The notes beneath the pieces were generated by a model, which saw nothing but the letters and a program-made list of their open reading frames with translations, was not told the DNA's origin and did not search any database. The position numbers were made by a program, and so were the translations under genes. Shown here piece after piece: positions 17,716-26,588 of a DNA stretch of 35,145 nucleotides. Source of the DNA: RGIG1995 sp045126815 (GTDB lineage: Bacteria; Bacillota; Clostridia; Oscillospirales; CAG-272); assembly GCA_045126815.1 (NCBI GenBank), contig JBGVPD010000022.1, positions 1 to 35,145 of the forward strand. Reading direction: 5' to 3'. Position 1 is the first letter of the stretch. The number at the start of each line of letters is the position of its first letter.

Positions 17716-19154
17716 AAATAGTCTTCGCTGCAAGTGAAGCAGCACCGTTTATAAAAACAGGGGGGCTGGGAGACGTAGCGGAAGCTCTCCCCGCCGCTTT
17801 GTCAAAAATAAAAGGTAATGAGGTTATTTTGATTTTGCCATATTACCCTAAAATAAAAAATGATCCTGCATTTGAGACAGAGTATTTGACAAGCTTTTTA
17901 ATGGATCTGGCTTGGAGAAAACAGCATGTAGGTATATTCAGATACAAGAGCAAGAGCAGAAAATTAAAGGTATACTTTATAGATAATGAATACTATTTTA
18001 ACCGTTGTTCTGCGTATGGTCAGGGAGATGACGGAGAAAGATTTGCGTATTTTTCAAAGGCTGTTCTTGAAGCGATCATAAGACTTGATATAAAGCCTGA
18101 TATTATACATTGTAATGACTGGCAGACAGCGCTTATACCGACACTGCTTCATGCTTTTTATAATAAAGAGCTTGGAAACGTTAAGACTGTTTTTACTATT
18201 CATAACATAGAGTATCAGGGGTGGTGTGATCCATATTTTCTCGGGGACACTTTGGGACTTGACGAAAGTTACAGAAGCAAACTTACTTACAAAGATAATA
18301 TAAACTTTATGAAGAGCGCGATTTTGGGTGTTGATGCTTTGACCACCGTTTCAAAGACGTATGCCGAAGAAATCAGATATCCGTACTATGCGCATGGACT
18401 CTCACCTATAATTGAGGAACATTCATTTAAACTTTATGGGGTCGTCAACGGTATAAATCTTGAACTCAATGATCCTAAGACAGACCAAGCTTTACTTTTT
18501 AATTACGGAGTGAGTGACTATAAAGACGGAAAGAAAAAGAATAAAGCAGAACTTCAGAAGATGCTGGGACTTGAAGTAAGAGAAGACGTCGCTCTCATCG
18601 GTATGGTATCTAGAATAGTATCTCATAAGGGATTTGAGCTTATATGCGATATAGCAAGAGAACTGATGAAGTGGGACGTGCAGATTGTAATATTAGGTAC
18701 GGGAGATTCATCTTTTGAGAATATTTTGAAGAGTATTGCTAATGCTAATAAGGGAAAATTTTCACTAAACTTGTGTTTTGATTCTAAATTAGCATCCCAA
18801 ATATACGCATCAAGCGATATATATCTTATGCCTTCAAAGAGTGAGCCGTGTGGATTATCACAGCTTATAGCTATGAGATACGGGGCTGTACCCGTTGTTA
18901 ACGCGACAGGAGGACTAAAGGACACGGTTATTCCGTTTGACGGGGCATCATCCGGAACGGGATTTAACTTCCAGACGTTCAGCAGAGAAGATCTGCTTGA
19001 CGCGTTGAGACGTGCGCTTTCAGTTTATGGAGGCGATAAAAAAGCATGGGATAATATCGTTAAGAATGCTATGAATTACGACTCGTCGTGGGACAAGCCC
19101 GCAAAAGAATATATGGATATATACACAATGCTTACAAAAACAGCATATCAATGA
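17712..19154 (+). CDS. glgA: Glycogen synthase (GT5)
   Basis: GlgA elongates alpha-1,4-glucan from ADP-glucose. The GT5 hallmark KTGGLGDV is at residues 15-22, with IIHCNDWQTAL near residue 135, TVFTIHNIEYQG near residue 160 and the C-terminal GT-B motif SKSEPCGLSQLIAMRYG near residues 374-390, followed by NATGGLKDTV. The 480 residues match the family. The ATG overlaps the glgD stop by 4 bases, so translation is probably coupled; GGAGAG lies within the end of glgD. It is followed after 55 bases by glgP. Confidence 0.97.
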   Translation: MKIVFAASEAAPFIKTGGLGDVAEALPAALSKIKGNEVILILPYYPKIKNDPAFETEYLTSFLMDLAWRKQHVGIFRYKSKSRKLKVYFIDNEYYFNRCSAYGQGDDGERFAYFSKAVLEAIIRLDIKPDIIHCNDWQTALIPTLLHAFYNKELGNVKTVFTIHNIEYQGWCDPYFLGDTLGLDESYRSKLTYKDNINFMKSAILGVDALTTVSKTYAEEIRYPYYAHGLSPIIEEHSFKLYGVVNGINLELNDPKTDQALLFNYGVSDYKDGKKKNKAELQKMLGLEVREDVALIGMVSRIVSHKGFELICDIARELMKWDVQIVILGTGDSSFENILKSIANANKGKFSLNLCFDSKLASQIYASSDIYLMPSKSEPCGLSQLIAMRYGAVPVVNATGGLKDTVIPFDGASSGTGFNFQTFSREDLLDALRRALSVYGGDKKAWDNIVKNAMNYDSSWDKPAKEYMDIYTMLTKTAYQ

Positions 19155-19209
19155 TATAGTAAAATAAAGAGCAAAAAACAGTTAAGATAGCTTAAGGAGA
19201 ACATGACCA

Positions 19210-21618
19210 ATGCAAAAGAAACATAACGACTTGCTTAATATGTTGAATGATACGTCAACAAGACTTTTCAGTTGTAACATCAATGAATCAACCGAAAAAC
19301 AATTATACAAAACGGTATGCACCGTTTTAAGAGAGATACTTGCCAAGAAGAGAAAGAATTTTAAAAAGGACTTTTCAGGTAAAGAGAAAAAGCAAGTTTA
19401 TTATATGTCGATGGAGTTTCTTGTAGGAACGTCGCTCAGAAATAATTTATATAACATAGGACTCGAAGAAGATCTCAGAGAAGTGTTAAAACAAGAGGGA
19501 TTTGATCTTGAGGCACTTTACGAACTTGATCCTGACGCAGGGCTTGGCAACGGAGGACTTGGCAGATTAGCCTCGTGTTATATGGATTCAGCGACCGGAC
19601 TTGATTTGCCCGTGACAGGATTTTCAATAAGATATGAATTTGGAATATTCAAACAGAAGATAATAGACGGTTGGCAGATGGAGTTTCCGGATAACTGGCT
19701 TGAAAGGGGAGACGTATGGCTTCAGGCGCGTCCCGATGAAAGCTACGAGGTTAAATTCGGCGGCACAGTAAACGAATGGATGGACAACGGTCAGTTCAAG
19801 GCTGTACAAACGGGATATCAGAGTGTTATTGCCGTTCCTTACGATATGTATATATCGGGGTACGATAGCGAGGGAGTTAACAAACTTATACTGTGGAGTG
19901 CAAACTTGCCCAGTCTTGATATGCACGCATTTTCAAGAGGCGAGTACGTGAGATCTCTTGAGCAGAACACTATGGCAGAGGTTATATCCAAGGTTCTTTA
20001 TCCGGCAGATAACCATATAGAAGGAAAAAGACTAAGATTAAAGCAGCAGTATTTGCTCGTATCCGCATCGTTGCAGAGTATAATAGCAAAACATCTTAAA
20101 AAATATGCAACGCTTGACAATTTTGCAGATAAGGTTTCAATTCATATAAACGATACTCACCCTGCATTGTGTGTTCCCGAGCTTATGAGACTTTTGATGG
20201 ATGAACATTCTTACGGTTGGGATGAAGCGTGGGAGATAACCTGCAAAACCCTTTCTTATACAAATCACACCGTAATGAGTGAGGCTTTGGAAAAATGGAG
20301 TGAATGGTTGTTTAAAGAACAGCTTCCCAGAGTATATTCAATAGTTGTTGAAATAAACAGAAGATTGGTTGAAAAGCTTAATAATATATATCCGGGAGAT
20401 ATTGCCAAGATCAACTATATGGCTCCCATAGCAGACGGAGAGGTACGTATGGCGAATCTGTGTCTTGCGTGCTGCCATAAGGTAAACGGTGTATCAAAGC
20501 TTCATACCGAGATATTGAAGAACAGTATTTTTAACGATTATTATAATCTTGATAATGACAGGTTTATAAACGTAACGAACGGAATTGCGTACAGACGTTG
20601 GCTTTGTCAGGCAAACCCAAAATTAACAGAGTATCTGACGACTCTTATCGGAGACGGATTTAAGAAGGATTGCAACGGTCTTGAAAAGCTTCTTCAGTAC
20701 AGAAATGATAAAGAAGTTTTAGACAGACTTTTTGAAATCAAGAGAGAAAATAAGCTTAATCTTGCAAATTATATCGCCCGTAAGAACGGTATAAACGTTG
20801 ATCCTGATTCTATATTTGACGTGCAGATAAAGAGACTTCACGAATATAAGAGACAGCTTCTCAACGTTCTTCAAATACTTTATATGTACAATCAGATAAG
20901 AAATAATCCCGATATTGATTTTGTGCCGAGAACGTTTATATTCGGAGCAAAGGCATCGGCGGGATATGATTTGGCAAAACAGATAATCAGTTTGATCCAC
21001 GCCGTAGCTGATCTCGTTAATAATGATCCAGTTATAAGGAACAGAATAAAAGTTGTATTTCTTGAGGATTACAGAGTATCTTTAGCTGAAAAGATCATTC
21101 CTTCGGCAGATATATCCGAACAGATATCAATAGCAGGAAAAGAAGCGTCGGGGACTGGTAATATGAAGCTTATGATAAACGGCGCTGTAACTCTGGGAAC
21201 GCTTGACGGTGCAAACGTTGAGATATTTGAACAAGTAGGCGAAGAGAATATATTCTTGTTCGGTATGGATGTTGACGAAGTGAATGAGTTATGGAGAAGA
21301 GGTTATAATCCTAACGATTTTATTGCAAGAAATCCTGAATTAAGACAGGTAATAAATATGCTGACGTCAGGCGTTTTGGGAAGAAGATCTGATGATGTAG
21401 CAGCATCACTTTTGACAAACAGATTCGGTGTTGCCGATCAGTATATGACACTTGCAGATTTTGACGATTATGTAAGAGCCCAGAAACGTATATCCGAAAA
21501 ATATAAAGATAAATACGGATTTATGAAAATGTCACTGACAAATATTGCAAAGGCAGGAGTGTTTTCCGCAGACCGTTCGGTACTCGAATATGCGGATAAG
21601 ATCTGGAGTTTGAAGTAA
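19210..21618 (+). CDS. glgP: Glycogen/starch/alpha-glucan phosphorylase (GT35)
   Basis: GlgP uses phosphate to release glucose-1-phosphate from glycogen and depends on pyridoxal phosphate. Motifs seen are YYMSMEFLVG, GNGGLGRLASCYMDS, NDTHPALCVPELMRLL and the PLP-lysine block EASGTGNMKLMINGA with Lys653. The 802 residues are normal. AAGGAGA lies 9 bases before this ATG. A second ATG at 19203, out of frame, opens an 8-codon frame (stop included) that overlaps the true start. The last base of the stop codon is shared with the next gene's ATG. Synthesis and breakdown genes sit in one transcript, so flux must be set at the enzyme level. Confidence 0.97.
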   Translation: MQKKHNDLLNMLNDTSTRLFSCNINESTEKQLYKTVCTVLREILAKKRKNFKKDFSGKEKKQVYYMSMEFLVGTSLRNNLYNIGLEEDLREVLKQEGFDLEALYELDPDAGLGNGGLGRLASCYMDSATGLDLPVTGFSIRYEFGIFKQKIIDGWQMEFPDNWLERGDVWLQARPDESYEVKFGGTVNEWMDNGQFKAVQTGYQSVIAVPYDMYISGYDSEGVNKLILWSANLPSLDMHAFSRGEYVRSLEQNTMAEVISKVLYPADNHIEGKRLRLKQQYLLVSASLQSIIAKHLKKYATLDNFADKVSIHINDTHPALCVPELMRLLMDEHSYGWDEAWEITCKTLSYTNHTVMSEALEKWSEWLFKEQLPRVYSIVVEINRRLVEKLNNIYPGDIAKINYMAPIADGEVRMANLCLACCHKVNGVSKLHTEILKNSIFNDYYNLDNDRFINVTNGIAYRRWLCQANPKLTEYLTTLIGDGFKKDCNGLEKLLQYRNDKEVLDRLFEIKRENKLNLANYIARKNGINVDPDSIFDVQIKRLHEYKRQLLNVLQILYMYNQIRNNPDIDFVPRTFIFGAKASAGYDLAKQIISLIHAVADLVNNDPVIRNRIKVVFLEDYRVSLAEKIIPSADISEQISIAGKEASGTGNMKLMINGAVTLGTLDGANVEIFEQVGEENIFLFGMDVDEVNELWRRGYNPNDFIARNPELRQVINMLTSGVLGRRSDDVAASLLTNRFGVADQYMTLADFDDYVRAQKRISEKYKDKYGFMKMSLTNIAKAGVFSADRSVLEYADKIWSLK

Positions 21619-23456
21619 TGCGCATCTTATATGACAGTAAGGATAAAAAATTTAAGACAAAGTTCGGCACCCTTCGTGAAAACGAAGGGTGTACGATAAA
21701 CGTGCATATTCCGAAAAGTGTTCGCACCGTAAATGCAAGGTTGGTTTTTAACAGAGAAAATGGGGAAATGTACTCGTTTTTTTCGATGTTTAAGACAGAC
21801 GAGTATGATAGTTATGATATATATTCTTGCACTTTCAGCTTTGCAGAAAGAGGACTTTACTTTTATTATTTTATAATAAAAACCGAAAACGAGGAGTTTT
21901 CTCTTTATAAATACGGTTACGATATGACCAATATGGAAGATGGCGAACTTTGGCAGTTGTCGTGCATACCAAAGGATTACAAAGTCCCCGAAGAATATAA
22001 GGGGAGAATAATGTATCAAATATTTCCCGACAGGTTTTGTAAACTGGGAGAAGTTGATATAAAGGGTAAGATACAGCCTTTTTGGGTGCATAACGATATG
22101 AAAGACATTCCGCATTATTTGCCCGATGAAAAAGGTGTTGTACAAAACAACGACTTTTTCGGAGGAAACATAAAAGGGATAATAAGTAAGCTTGATTACT
22201 TAAAGAGCTTAAAGGTAGGAGTTATTTATCTCAATCCTATTTTCAAGGCGTATTCAAATCACAGATATGATACTGCTGATTATAAGACCGTAGACGAACT
22301 GTTGGGAAGTGAAGAAGATTTCGCTCTGTTATGCCGCGAGGCGCATACAAGGGGGATGAAGATCATTCTTGACGGAGTGTTCTCGCATACGGGAAGCAAC
22401 AGTATATATTTTGACAGCGAGAAAATATTCGGTAACGGCGCTTTGTCAAATGAAAATTCACCGTACAGAGAATGGTATGATTTTAAAAATTACCCTTACG
22501 AGTATTCTTCATGGTGGGGAATAAAGACGTTGCCATGTGTAGATGAAAACAATGATTCTTATAGAGATTATATTATAAGAGACGAAGACTCCGTTATAGG
22601 AAAATGGTTAAAGCTCGGCGCCGACGGGTTTAGGCTTGACGTGGCAGACGAGCTTCCCGATTCTTTTATTCTTGAGATGAGAAACAGAATGAAAGAGATA
22701 AAAAAAGACTCATATCTTATAGGCGAAGTATGGGAGGATGCGTCAAATAAATCAAGTTATGGTCAGAGGAGAAGATATTTTACTGACGGAGAACTTGATT
22801 CTGTTATGAATTATCCTTTTCGTTCTGCCATAATTGATCTGGTTAACGGAATTGATAGAGGCGAAGGTTTTAGGAATACGGTAATGACCATAGCGGAAAA
22901 CTATCCAAATGATGTTGTTAACTGTTTAATGAATTTACTCTCAACGCACGATACGGCAAGAATTTTATCGGTGTTTGGAGAAATTACACCTACAGAAAAA
23001 TCACTCCGCGCTGTTTACAGAATGGATGATATACAAAGAGAAAACGCCGTTGATAAGCTGTTTTGCGCTGTTTTCTTACAATATGTCCTGCCGGGAATGA
23101 CAAGCATATATTATGGTGATGAAATAGGGACAGAGGGGTTTGAGGATCCGTTCTGCAGAAGCTTTTTTGATTGGGATAAGATACAGAACAATAATATACT
23201 GGATTTTTACAGACAAATGTCAGAAATCAAGGAAGAGAACGCTGTATTGAGGGATGGAGACGTAAGAGTTGAAGTGCTAAAAGACGGTGTTGTAAAAATA
23301 GACAGATTCAATAGGAATAAAGCGGTTATTGCCATAGTTAACGTAGGCGATGAAGACTATATTTTGGACGGTAATACAGAAAAAATATACTGCAAAAATG
23401 CAAATGTCGAAAAAGATAAAATAATATTAAAAAAATTGGGATTTATTTTGAAATAA
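21618..23456 (+). CDS. GH13 alpha-amylase family hydrolase (neopullulanase/cyclomaltodextrinase/pullulanase-like)
   Basis: An intracellular alpha-glucan hydrolase is likely, since no signal peptide is seen. An N-terminal all-beta segment (1-115), like the starch-binding extension of maltogenic amylases, precedes the GH13 barrel starting at RIMYQIFPDRF. Catalytic residues are Asp341 (DGFRLDVADE), Glu370 (IGEVWED) and Asp445 (LLSTHDTAR). VIYLNPIF and SNHRYDTADY are typical of the neopullulanase/cyclomaltodextrinase group. The 612 residues fit. The exact bond specificity (alpha-1,4, alpha-1,6 or both) cannot be read from sequence. As last gene of the glg operon, with a start overlapping glgP's stop, it may handle limit dextrins; no separate glgX gene is present. 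Confidence 0.9.
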   Translation: MRILYDSKDKKFKTKFGTLRENEGCTINVHIPKSVRTVNARLVFNRENGEMYSFFSMFKTDEYDSYDIYSCTFSFAERGLYFYYFIIKTENEEFSLYKYGYDMTNMEDGELWQLSCIPKDYKVPEEYKGRIMYQIFPDRFCKLGEVDIKGKIQPFWVHNDMKDIPHYLPDEKGVVQNNDFFGGNIKGIISKLDYLKSLKVGVIYLNPIFKAYSNHRYDTADYKTVDELLGSEEDFALLCREAHTRGMKIILDGVFSHTGSNSIYFDSEKIFGNGALSNENSPYREWYDFKNYPYEYSSWWGIKTLPCVDENNDSYRDYIIRDEDSVIGKWLKLGADGFRLDVADELPDSFILEMRNRMKEIKKDSYLIGEVWEDASNKSSYGQRRRYFTDGELDSVMNYPFRSAIIDLVNGIDRGEGFRNTVMTIAENYPNDVVNCLMNLLSTHDTARILSVFGEITPTEKSLRAVYRMDDIQRENAVDKLFCAVFLQYVLPGMTSIYYGDEIGTEGFEDPFCRSFFDWDKIQNNNILDFYRQMSEIKEENAVLRDGDVRVEVLKDGVVKIDRFNRNKAVIAIVNVGDEDYILDGNTEKIYCKNANVEKDKIILKKLGFILK

Positions 23457-23459
23457 TGA

Positions 23460-23488
23460 TTGACAAAATAAAGTATAATATGTATAAT
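23460..23488 (+). promoter_or_regulatory. Promoter of the pyruvate formate-lyase operon
   Basis: TTGACA (23460-23465), 17 bases, TATAAT (23483-23488): both hexamers match the sigma-A consensus. Expected transcription start is about 23495, just before the riboswitch. The promoter starts four bases after the glg operon's last stop codon. Confidence 0.88.
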
Positions 23489-23499
23489 ATATATGAGCT

Positions 23500-23571
23500 T
23501 TTACATAACTGACGGATTACGCAGAACGACTGCGGTGGAATGTGAAAGTGTTTATGCCGACCGTCTGGGCA
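23500..23571 (+). ncRNA. ZTP riboswitch (pfl motif)
   Basis: The aptamer senses the purine intermediates ZMP/ZTP, which rise when 10-formyl-tetrahydrofolate is short. Seen here: ATAACTGACGG (23506-23515), a CGCAG/CTGCG hairpin, GTGGAATGTGAAAG, then ATGCCGACCGTCTGGGCA. The last matches the conserved 3' element usually written CCGCCUGGGC. GACGG pairs with CCGTC where the usual pairing is GGCGG with CCGCC, a compensated change that supports the fold. The location in front of pflB is the one the motif was named for. ZTP binding would hold the 3' element in the aptamer and prevent terminator formation, turning pflB on. Confidence 0.9.
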
Positions 23572-23606
23572 AATCAGTTTGATTGAAAGCTGATTTGCCT
23601 TTTTTT
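23568..23606 (+). terminator. Riboswitch-controlled intrinsic terminator
   Basis: GGCAAATCAG (23568-23577) pairs perfectly with CTGATTTGCC (23590-23599), then T7. The first bases of the 5' arm are the conserved TGGGCA of the ZTP aptamer, so aptamer and terminator are mutually exclusive. This is the standard expression platform of an ON switch. Confidence 0.92.
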
Positions 23607-23626
23607 AGGGAATTTGGAGGAAAAAA

Positions 23627-25858
23627 ATGGAACACAAAAATTGGAATGGTTTTAAGGGAACATTGTGGAAAGAAGAAATAAATGTTCGTGACTTTATTCA
23701 AAACAACTACAAGGAGTATACAGGTTCAGCCGACTTTTTGTCAGGCGCAACAGAGAGAACAAATTCTTTGATGAAGAAGTTGAACTCACTTTTTGCACTT
23801 GAAAGACAGTTTGGCGGTGTACTTGATATTGATACTTCAACAGGCTCAATACTTACCGGATTCGGCCCCGGATATCTTGACAAGGATAACGAAATAATCG
23901 TTGGTTTGCAGACAAACCGTCCTTTGAAAAGAGGAGTAAACCCCTTCGGTGGAATGAGAATGGTAAAGCAGGCTTGTAAGGCATACGGATACAAGCTCAG
24001 TGAAAAGGTTGAAGAGGAATTTAAGTTCAGAACGACTCATAACGACGGTGTATTCAGAGCATACACAGACGAGATGAGAATGGCAAGAAAATGCCACGTA
24101 ATTACAGGTCTTCCCGATGCATACGGCAGAGGAAGAATTATCGGTGACTACAGAAGAGTAGCTTTGTACGGTGTTGACCGTTTGATTGAAGAGAAAATCA
24201 AGGATAAAAAGGAATTAGCAAATAAAGACTTGAATACTGTTACAATAAGAATGTCTGAAGAGCTTTTCCAGCAGATAACATTCCTTGGTTTCTTGAAAAA
24301 TATAGCTGAATCGTACGGTTATGATATCAGCCAACCTGCATCAAACGCAAGAGAAGCGGTTCAGTGGACATATTTTGCATATCTTGCAGCCATAAAAGAA
24401 CAGAACGGCGCTGCTATGTCGCTTGGACGTGTCAGCACATTCTTTGATATTTACTTTGAAAGAGATATTGAAGCAGGAATTCTTGACGAACAGGGAGCTC
24501 AGGAAATATTTGACGATTTCGTAATGAAGCTCCGTATGGCAAGACATTTAAGAACACCCGAATATAACGAATTGTTTGGCGGAGATCCCATGTGGATAAC
24601 CGAAGCTGTCGGCGGTGTGGGCGAAGACGGCAGAACGCTCGTAACAAAGAGCTGTTTCCGTATTCTCAATACTCTTTACACATTGGGCTCATCACCCGAA
24701 CCTAACTTGACTGTACTTTGGTCAACAAAGCTTCCTATAAACTTTAAGAAGTTCTGTGCTAAGGTTTCTGCTGATACAGACTCAATTCAGTACGAAAACG
24801 ACGATTTGATGCGTCAGAGCTACGGTGATGACTATGCTATCGCTTGTTGCGTTTCTGCTATGAAGATAGGTAAGCAGATGCAGTTCTTCGGCGCAAGATG
24901 TAACTTGGCAAAACTTTTGCTTATTGCTCTTAACGGTGGTTATGATGCAGAAAGCAATATACATATCGGACCTCAAATGGACGTTATGTCAACAGACAAG
25001 CTTGACTATGAAGCTGTTATGGAAAGATTTGACATATACGTTAAGTGGTTGGCAGAGCTTTACGTAAAGACAATGAACGTAATTCACTATATGCACGATA
25101 AATATGCTTACGAAAAAATACAGATGGCGTTACACGACACAGATGTTGGCAGATTTATGGCGTTTGGTATTGCGGGATTGTCGGTTGTGGCAGACTCATT
25201 GAGCGCTATTAAATTTGCAAACGTAAAACCCATAGCAAACGAAGAAGGCTTTATAGTTGATTTTGAGACTGTCGGCGAATTCCCCAAATACGGAAACGAC
25301 GATGACAGAGTTGACCTTATTGCAAAGGATATGACTCATAAGTTTATAACCGAATTGCGTAAGACAGCAACTTACAGAGATGCTATCCACACACTTTCTG
25401 TATTGACGATCACATCTAACGTTATGTACGGAAAGAACACGGGCGCTACTCCTGACGGAAGAGGAAAGGGAATGCCTTTCGCTCCCGGAGCTAACCCCAT
25501 GCACAACAGAGAAGAAAACGGCGCTTTGGCATCACTTAACTCTGTTGCTAAATTGTCGTATGACGATTGCCGTGACGGTATTTCCAATACGTTCTCTATA
25601 ACACCTGAGGCGCTTGGCAGAAATGAAGAAGAAAGAATTGATAACCTTGTATCTATTCTTGATGGTTATTTTGCAAAGATGGCGCATCACATTAACATAA
25701 ACGTACTTAACAGAGAGACGCTTATGAAGGCTTATGAGGATCCCGAAAGCTATCCTAACCTTACTATAAGAGTTTCGGGATATGCCGTTAACTTTAATAA
25801 ACTTTCTCGCGAACAGCAAAGGGAAGTAATCAGCCGTACTTTCCACGAAAGCTTATGA
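23627..25858 (+). CDS. pflB: Formate C-acetyltransferase (pyruvate formate-lyase)
   Basis: PflB is an oxygen-sensitive glycyl-radical enzyme converting pyruvate and CoA into acetyl-CoA and formate. The active-site pair Cys407-Cys408 lies in AIACCVSAMK, and the glycyl radical site is Gly718 in RVSGYAVNF. The 743 residues are full length. Other family segments are FGGMRMVKQAC and TPDGRGKGMPFAPGANPMH. A GGAGG site lies 6 bases before the ATG. It is controlled by the ZTP riboswitch. Formate feeds formyl-tetrahydrofolate and purine synthesis, which explains that control. The stop overlaps the pflA ATG by 4 bases. Confidence 0.98.
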   Translation: MEHKNWNGFKGTLWKEEINVRDFIQNNYKEYTGSADFLSGATERTNSLMKKLNSLFALERQFGGVLDIDTSTGSILTGFGPGYLDKDNEIIVGLQTNRPLKRGVNPFGGMRMVKQACKAYGYKLSEKVEEEFKFRTTHNDGVFRAYTDEMRMARKCHVITGLPDAYGRGRIIGDYRRVALYGVDRLIEEKIKDKKELANKDLNTVTIRMSEELFQQITFLGFLKNIAESYGYDISQPASNAREAVQWTYFAYLAAIKEQNGAAMSLGRVSTFFDIYFERDIEAGILDEQGAQEIFDDFVMKLRMARHLRTPEYNELFGGDPMWITEAVGGVGEDGRTLVTKSCFRILNTLYTLGSSPEPNLTVLWSTKLPINFKKFCAKVSADTDSIQYENDDLMRQSYGDDYAIACCVSAMKIGKQMQFFGARCNLAKLLLIALNGGYDAESNIHIGPQMDVMSTDKLDYEAVMERFDIYVKWLAELYVKTMNVIHYMHDKYAYEKIQMALHDTDVGRFMAFGIAGLSVVADSLSAIKFANVKPIANEEGFIVDFETVGEFPKYGNDDDRVDLIAKDMTHKFITELRKTATYRDAIHTLSVLTITSNVMYGKNTGATPDGRGKGMPFAPGANPMHNREENGALASLNSVAKLSYDDCRDGISNTFSITPEALGRNEEERIDNLVSILDGYFAKMAHHININVLNRETLMKAYEDPESYPNLTIRVSGYAVNFNKLSREQQREVISRTFHESL

Positions 25859-26559
25859 TAAAAGGAAAAATACACTCAATTCAGACTCTCGGAACGCTTG
25901 ACGGTCCGGGAGTACGTTTTGTTGTGTTTATGCAAGGGTGTAACTTAAGATGTTCATGCTGTCATAATCCTGATACGTGGGAGATGCAGGCAGGAAAAGA
26001 GATTACGCCTAGTGAAGTATTAAGCAGAGCAGTAAAATACAAAGAATATTTTGGCGATAAAGGCGGAATAACATTATCGGGCGGGGAGCCGTTGCTTCAG
26101 CCCGATTTTATATGTGAAACGTTTAAGCTTTGTCATGCTGAAGGTATAAACACATGTCTTGATACGTCCGGAAGTATACTTAACGAAAAAGTTAAAGAGG
26201 CGTTGAAACACACCGACAGAGTATTGCTTGATATAAAATATACAGAAAACGAGCATTACGAAAGATATGTTGGTTGCAAGATGGATTCTGTTATGAATTT
26301 TTTGGAATATTTGAATGATAATCAGATAAAGACTACTTTACGTCAGGTGGTAATCCCCACTGTAAACGATTACAAAGAAAATTTTGAAAAATTAAGACAG
26401 ATAGGAAAGACTTACGGTTGCGTTGATAAAATTGAACTTTTGCCTTTCCGCAAGATATGCACGACAAAGTATGAAAATATGGGAATTGCTTTTCCTTTCG
26501 CAAATATTCCCGAAGCTTCATACAATATGATAGAAGAGTTTAAGAAAATCATTGAATAA
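25855..26559 (+). CDS. pflA: Pyruvate formate-lyase activating enzyme (radical SAM)
   Basis: PflA uses a 4Fe-4S cluster and S-adenosylmethionine to put the glycyl radical on PflB. The radical SAM motif C-x3-C-x2-C is at Cys29, Cys33 and Cys36 in MQGCNLRCSCCHNPDTW, with an extra Cys35. TLSGGEPLLQPDF is the SAM-contacting GGE motif (about residues 77-89). The N-terminus, SIQTLGTLDGPGVRFVVF, is typical of the PflB-specific activase. Its length of 234 is a little short of E. coli PflA (246) but normal for Firmicutes. Coupled to pflB by an ATGA overlap, giving stoichiometric production. Confidence 0.97.
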   Translation: MIKGKIHSIQTLGTLDGPGVRFVVFMQGCNLRCSCCHNPDTWEMQAGKEITPSEVLSRAVKYKEYFGDKGGITLSGGEPLLQPDFICETFKLCHAEGINTCLDTSGSILNEKVKEALKHTDRVLLDIKYTENEHYERYVGCKMDSVMNFLEYLNDNQIKTTLRQVVIPTVNDYKENFEKLRQIGKTYGCVDKIELLPFRKICTTKYENMGIAFPFANIPEASYNMIEEFKKIIE

Positions 26560-26588
26560 AGATTTTTGAAAGGTAAGAAACAGATAGA

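Noticed and set aside
21627..22145. 172-codon minus-strand open frame
   Set aside because: It is opposite the N-terminal half of the GH13 gene, with no start signal and no recognisable domain.
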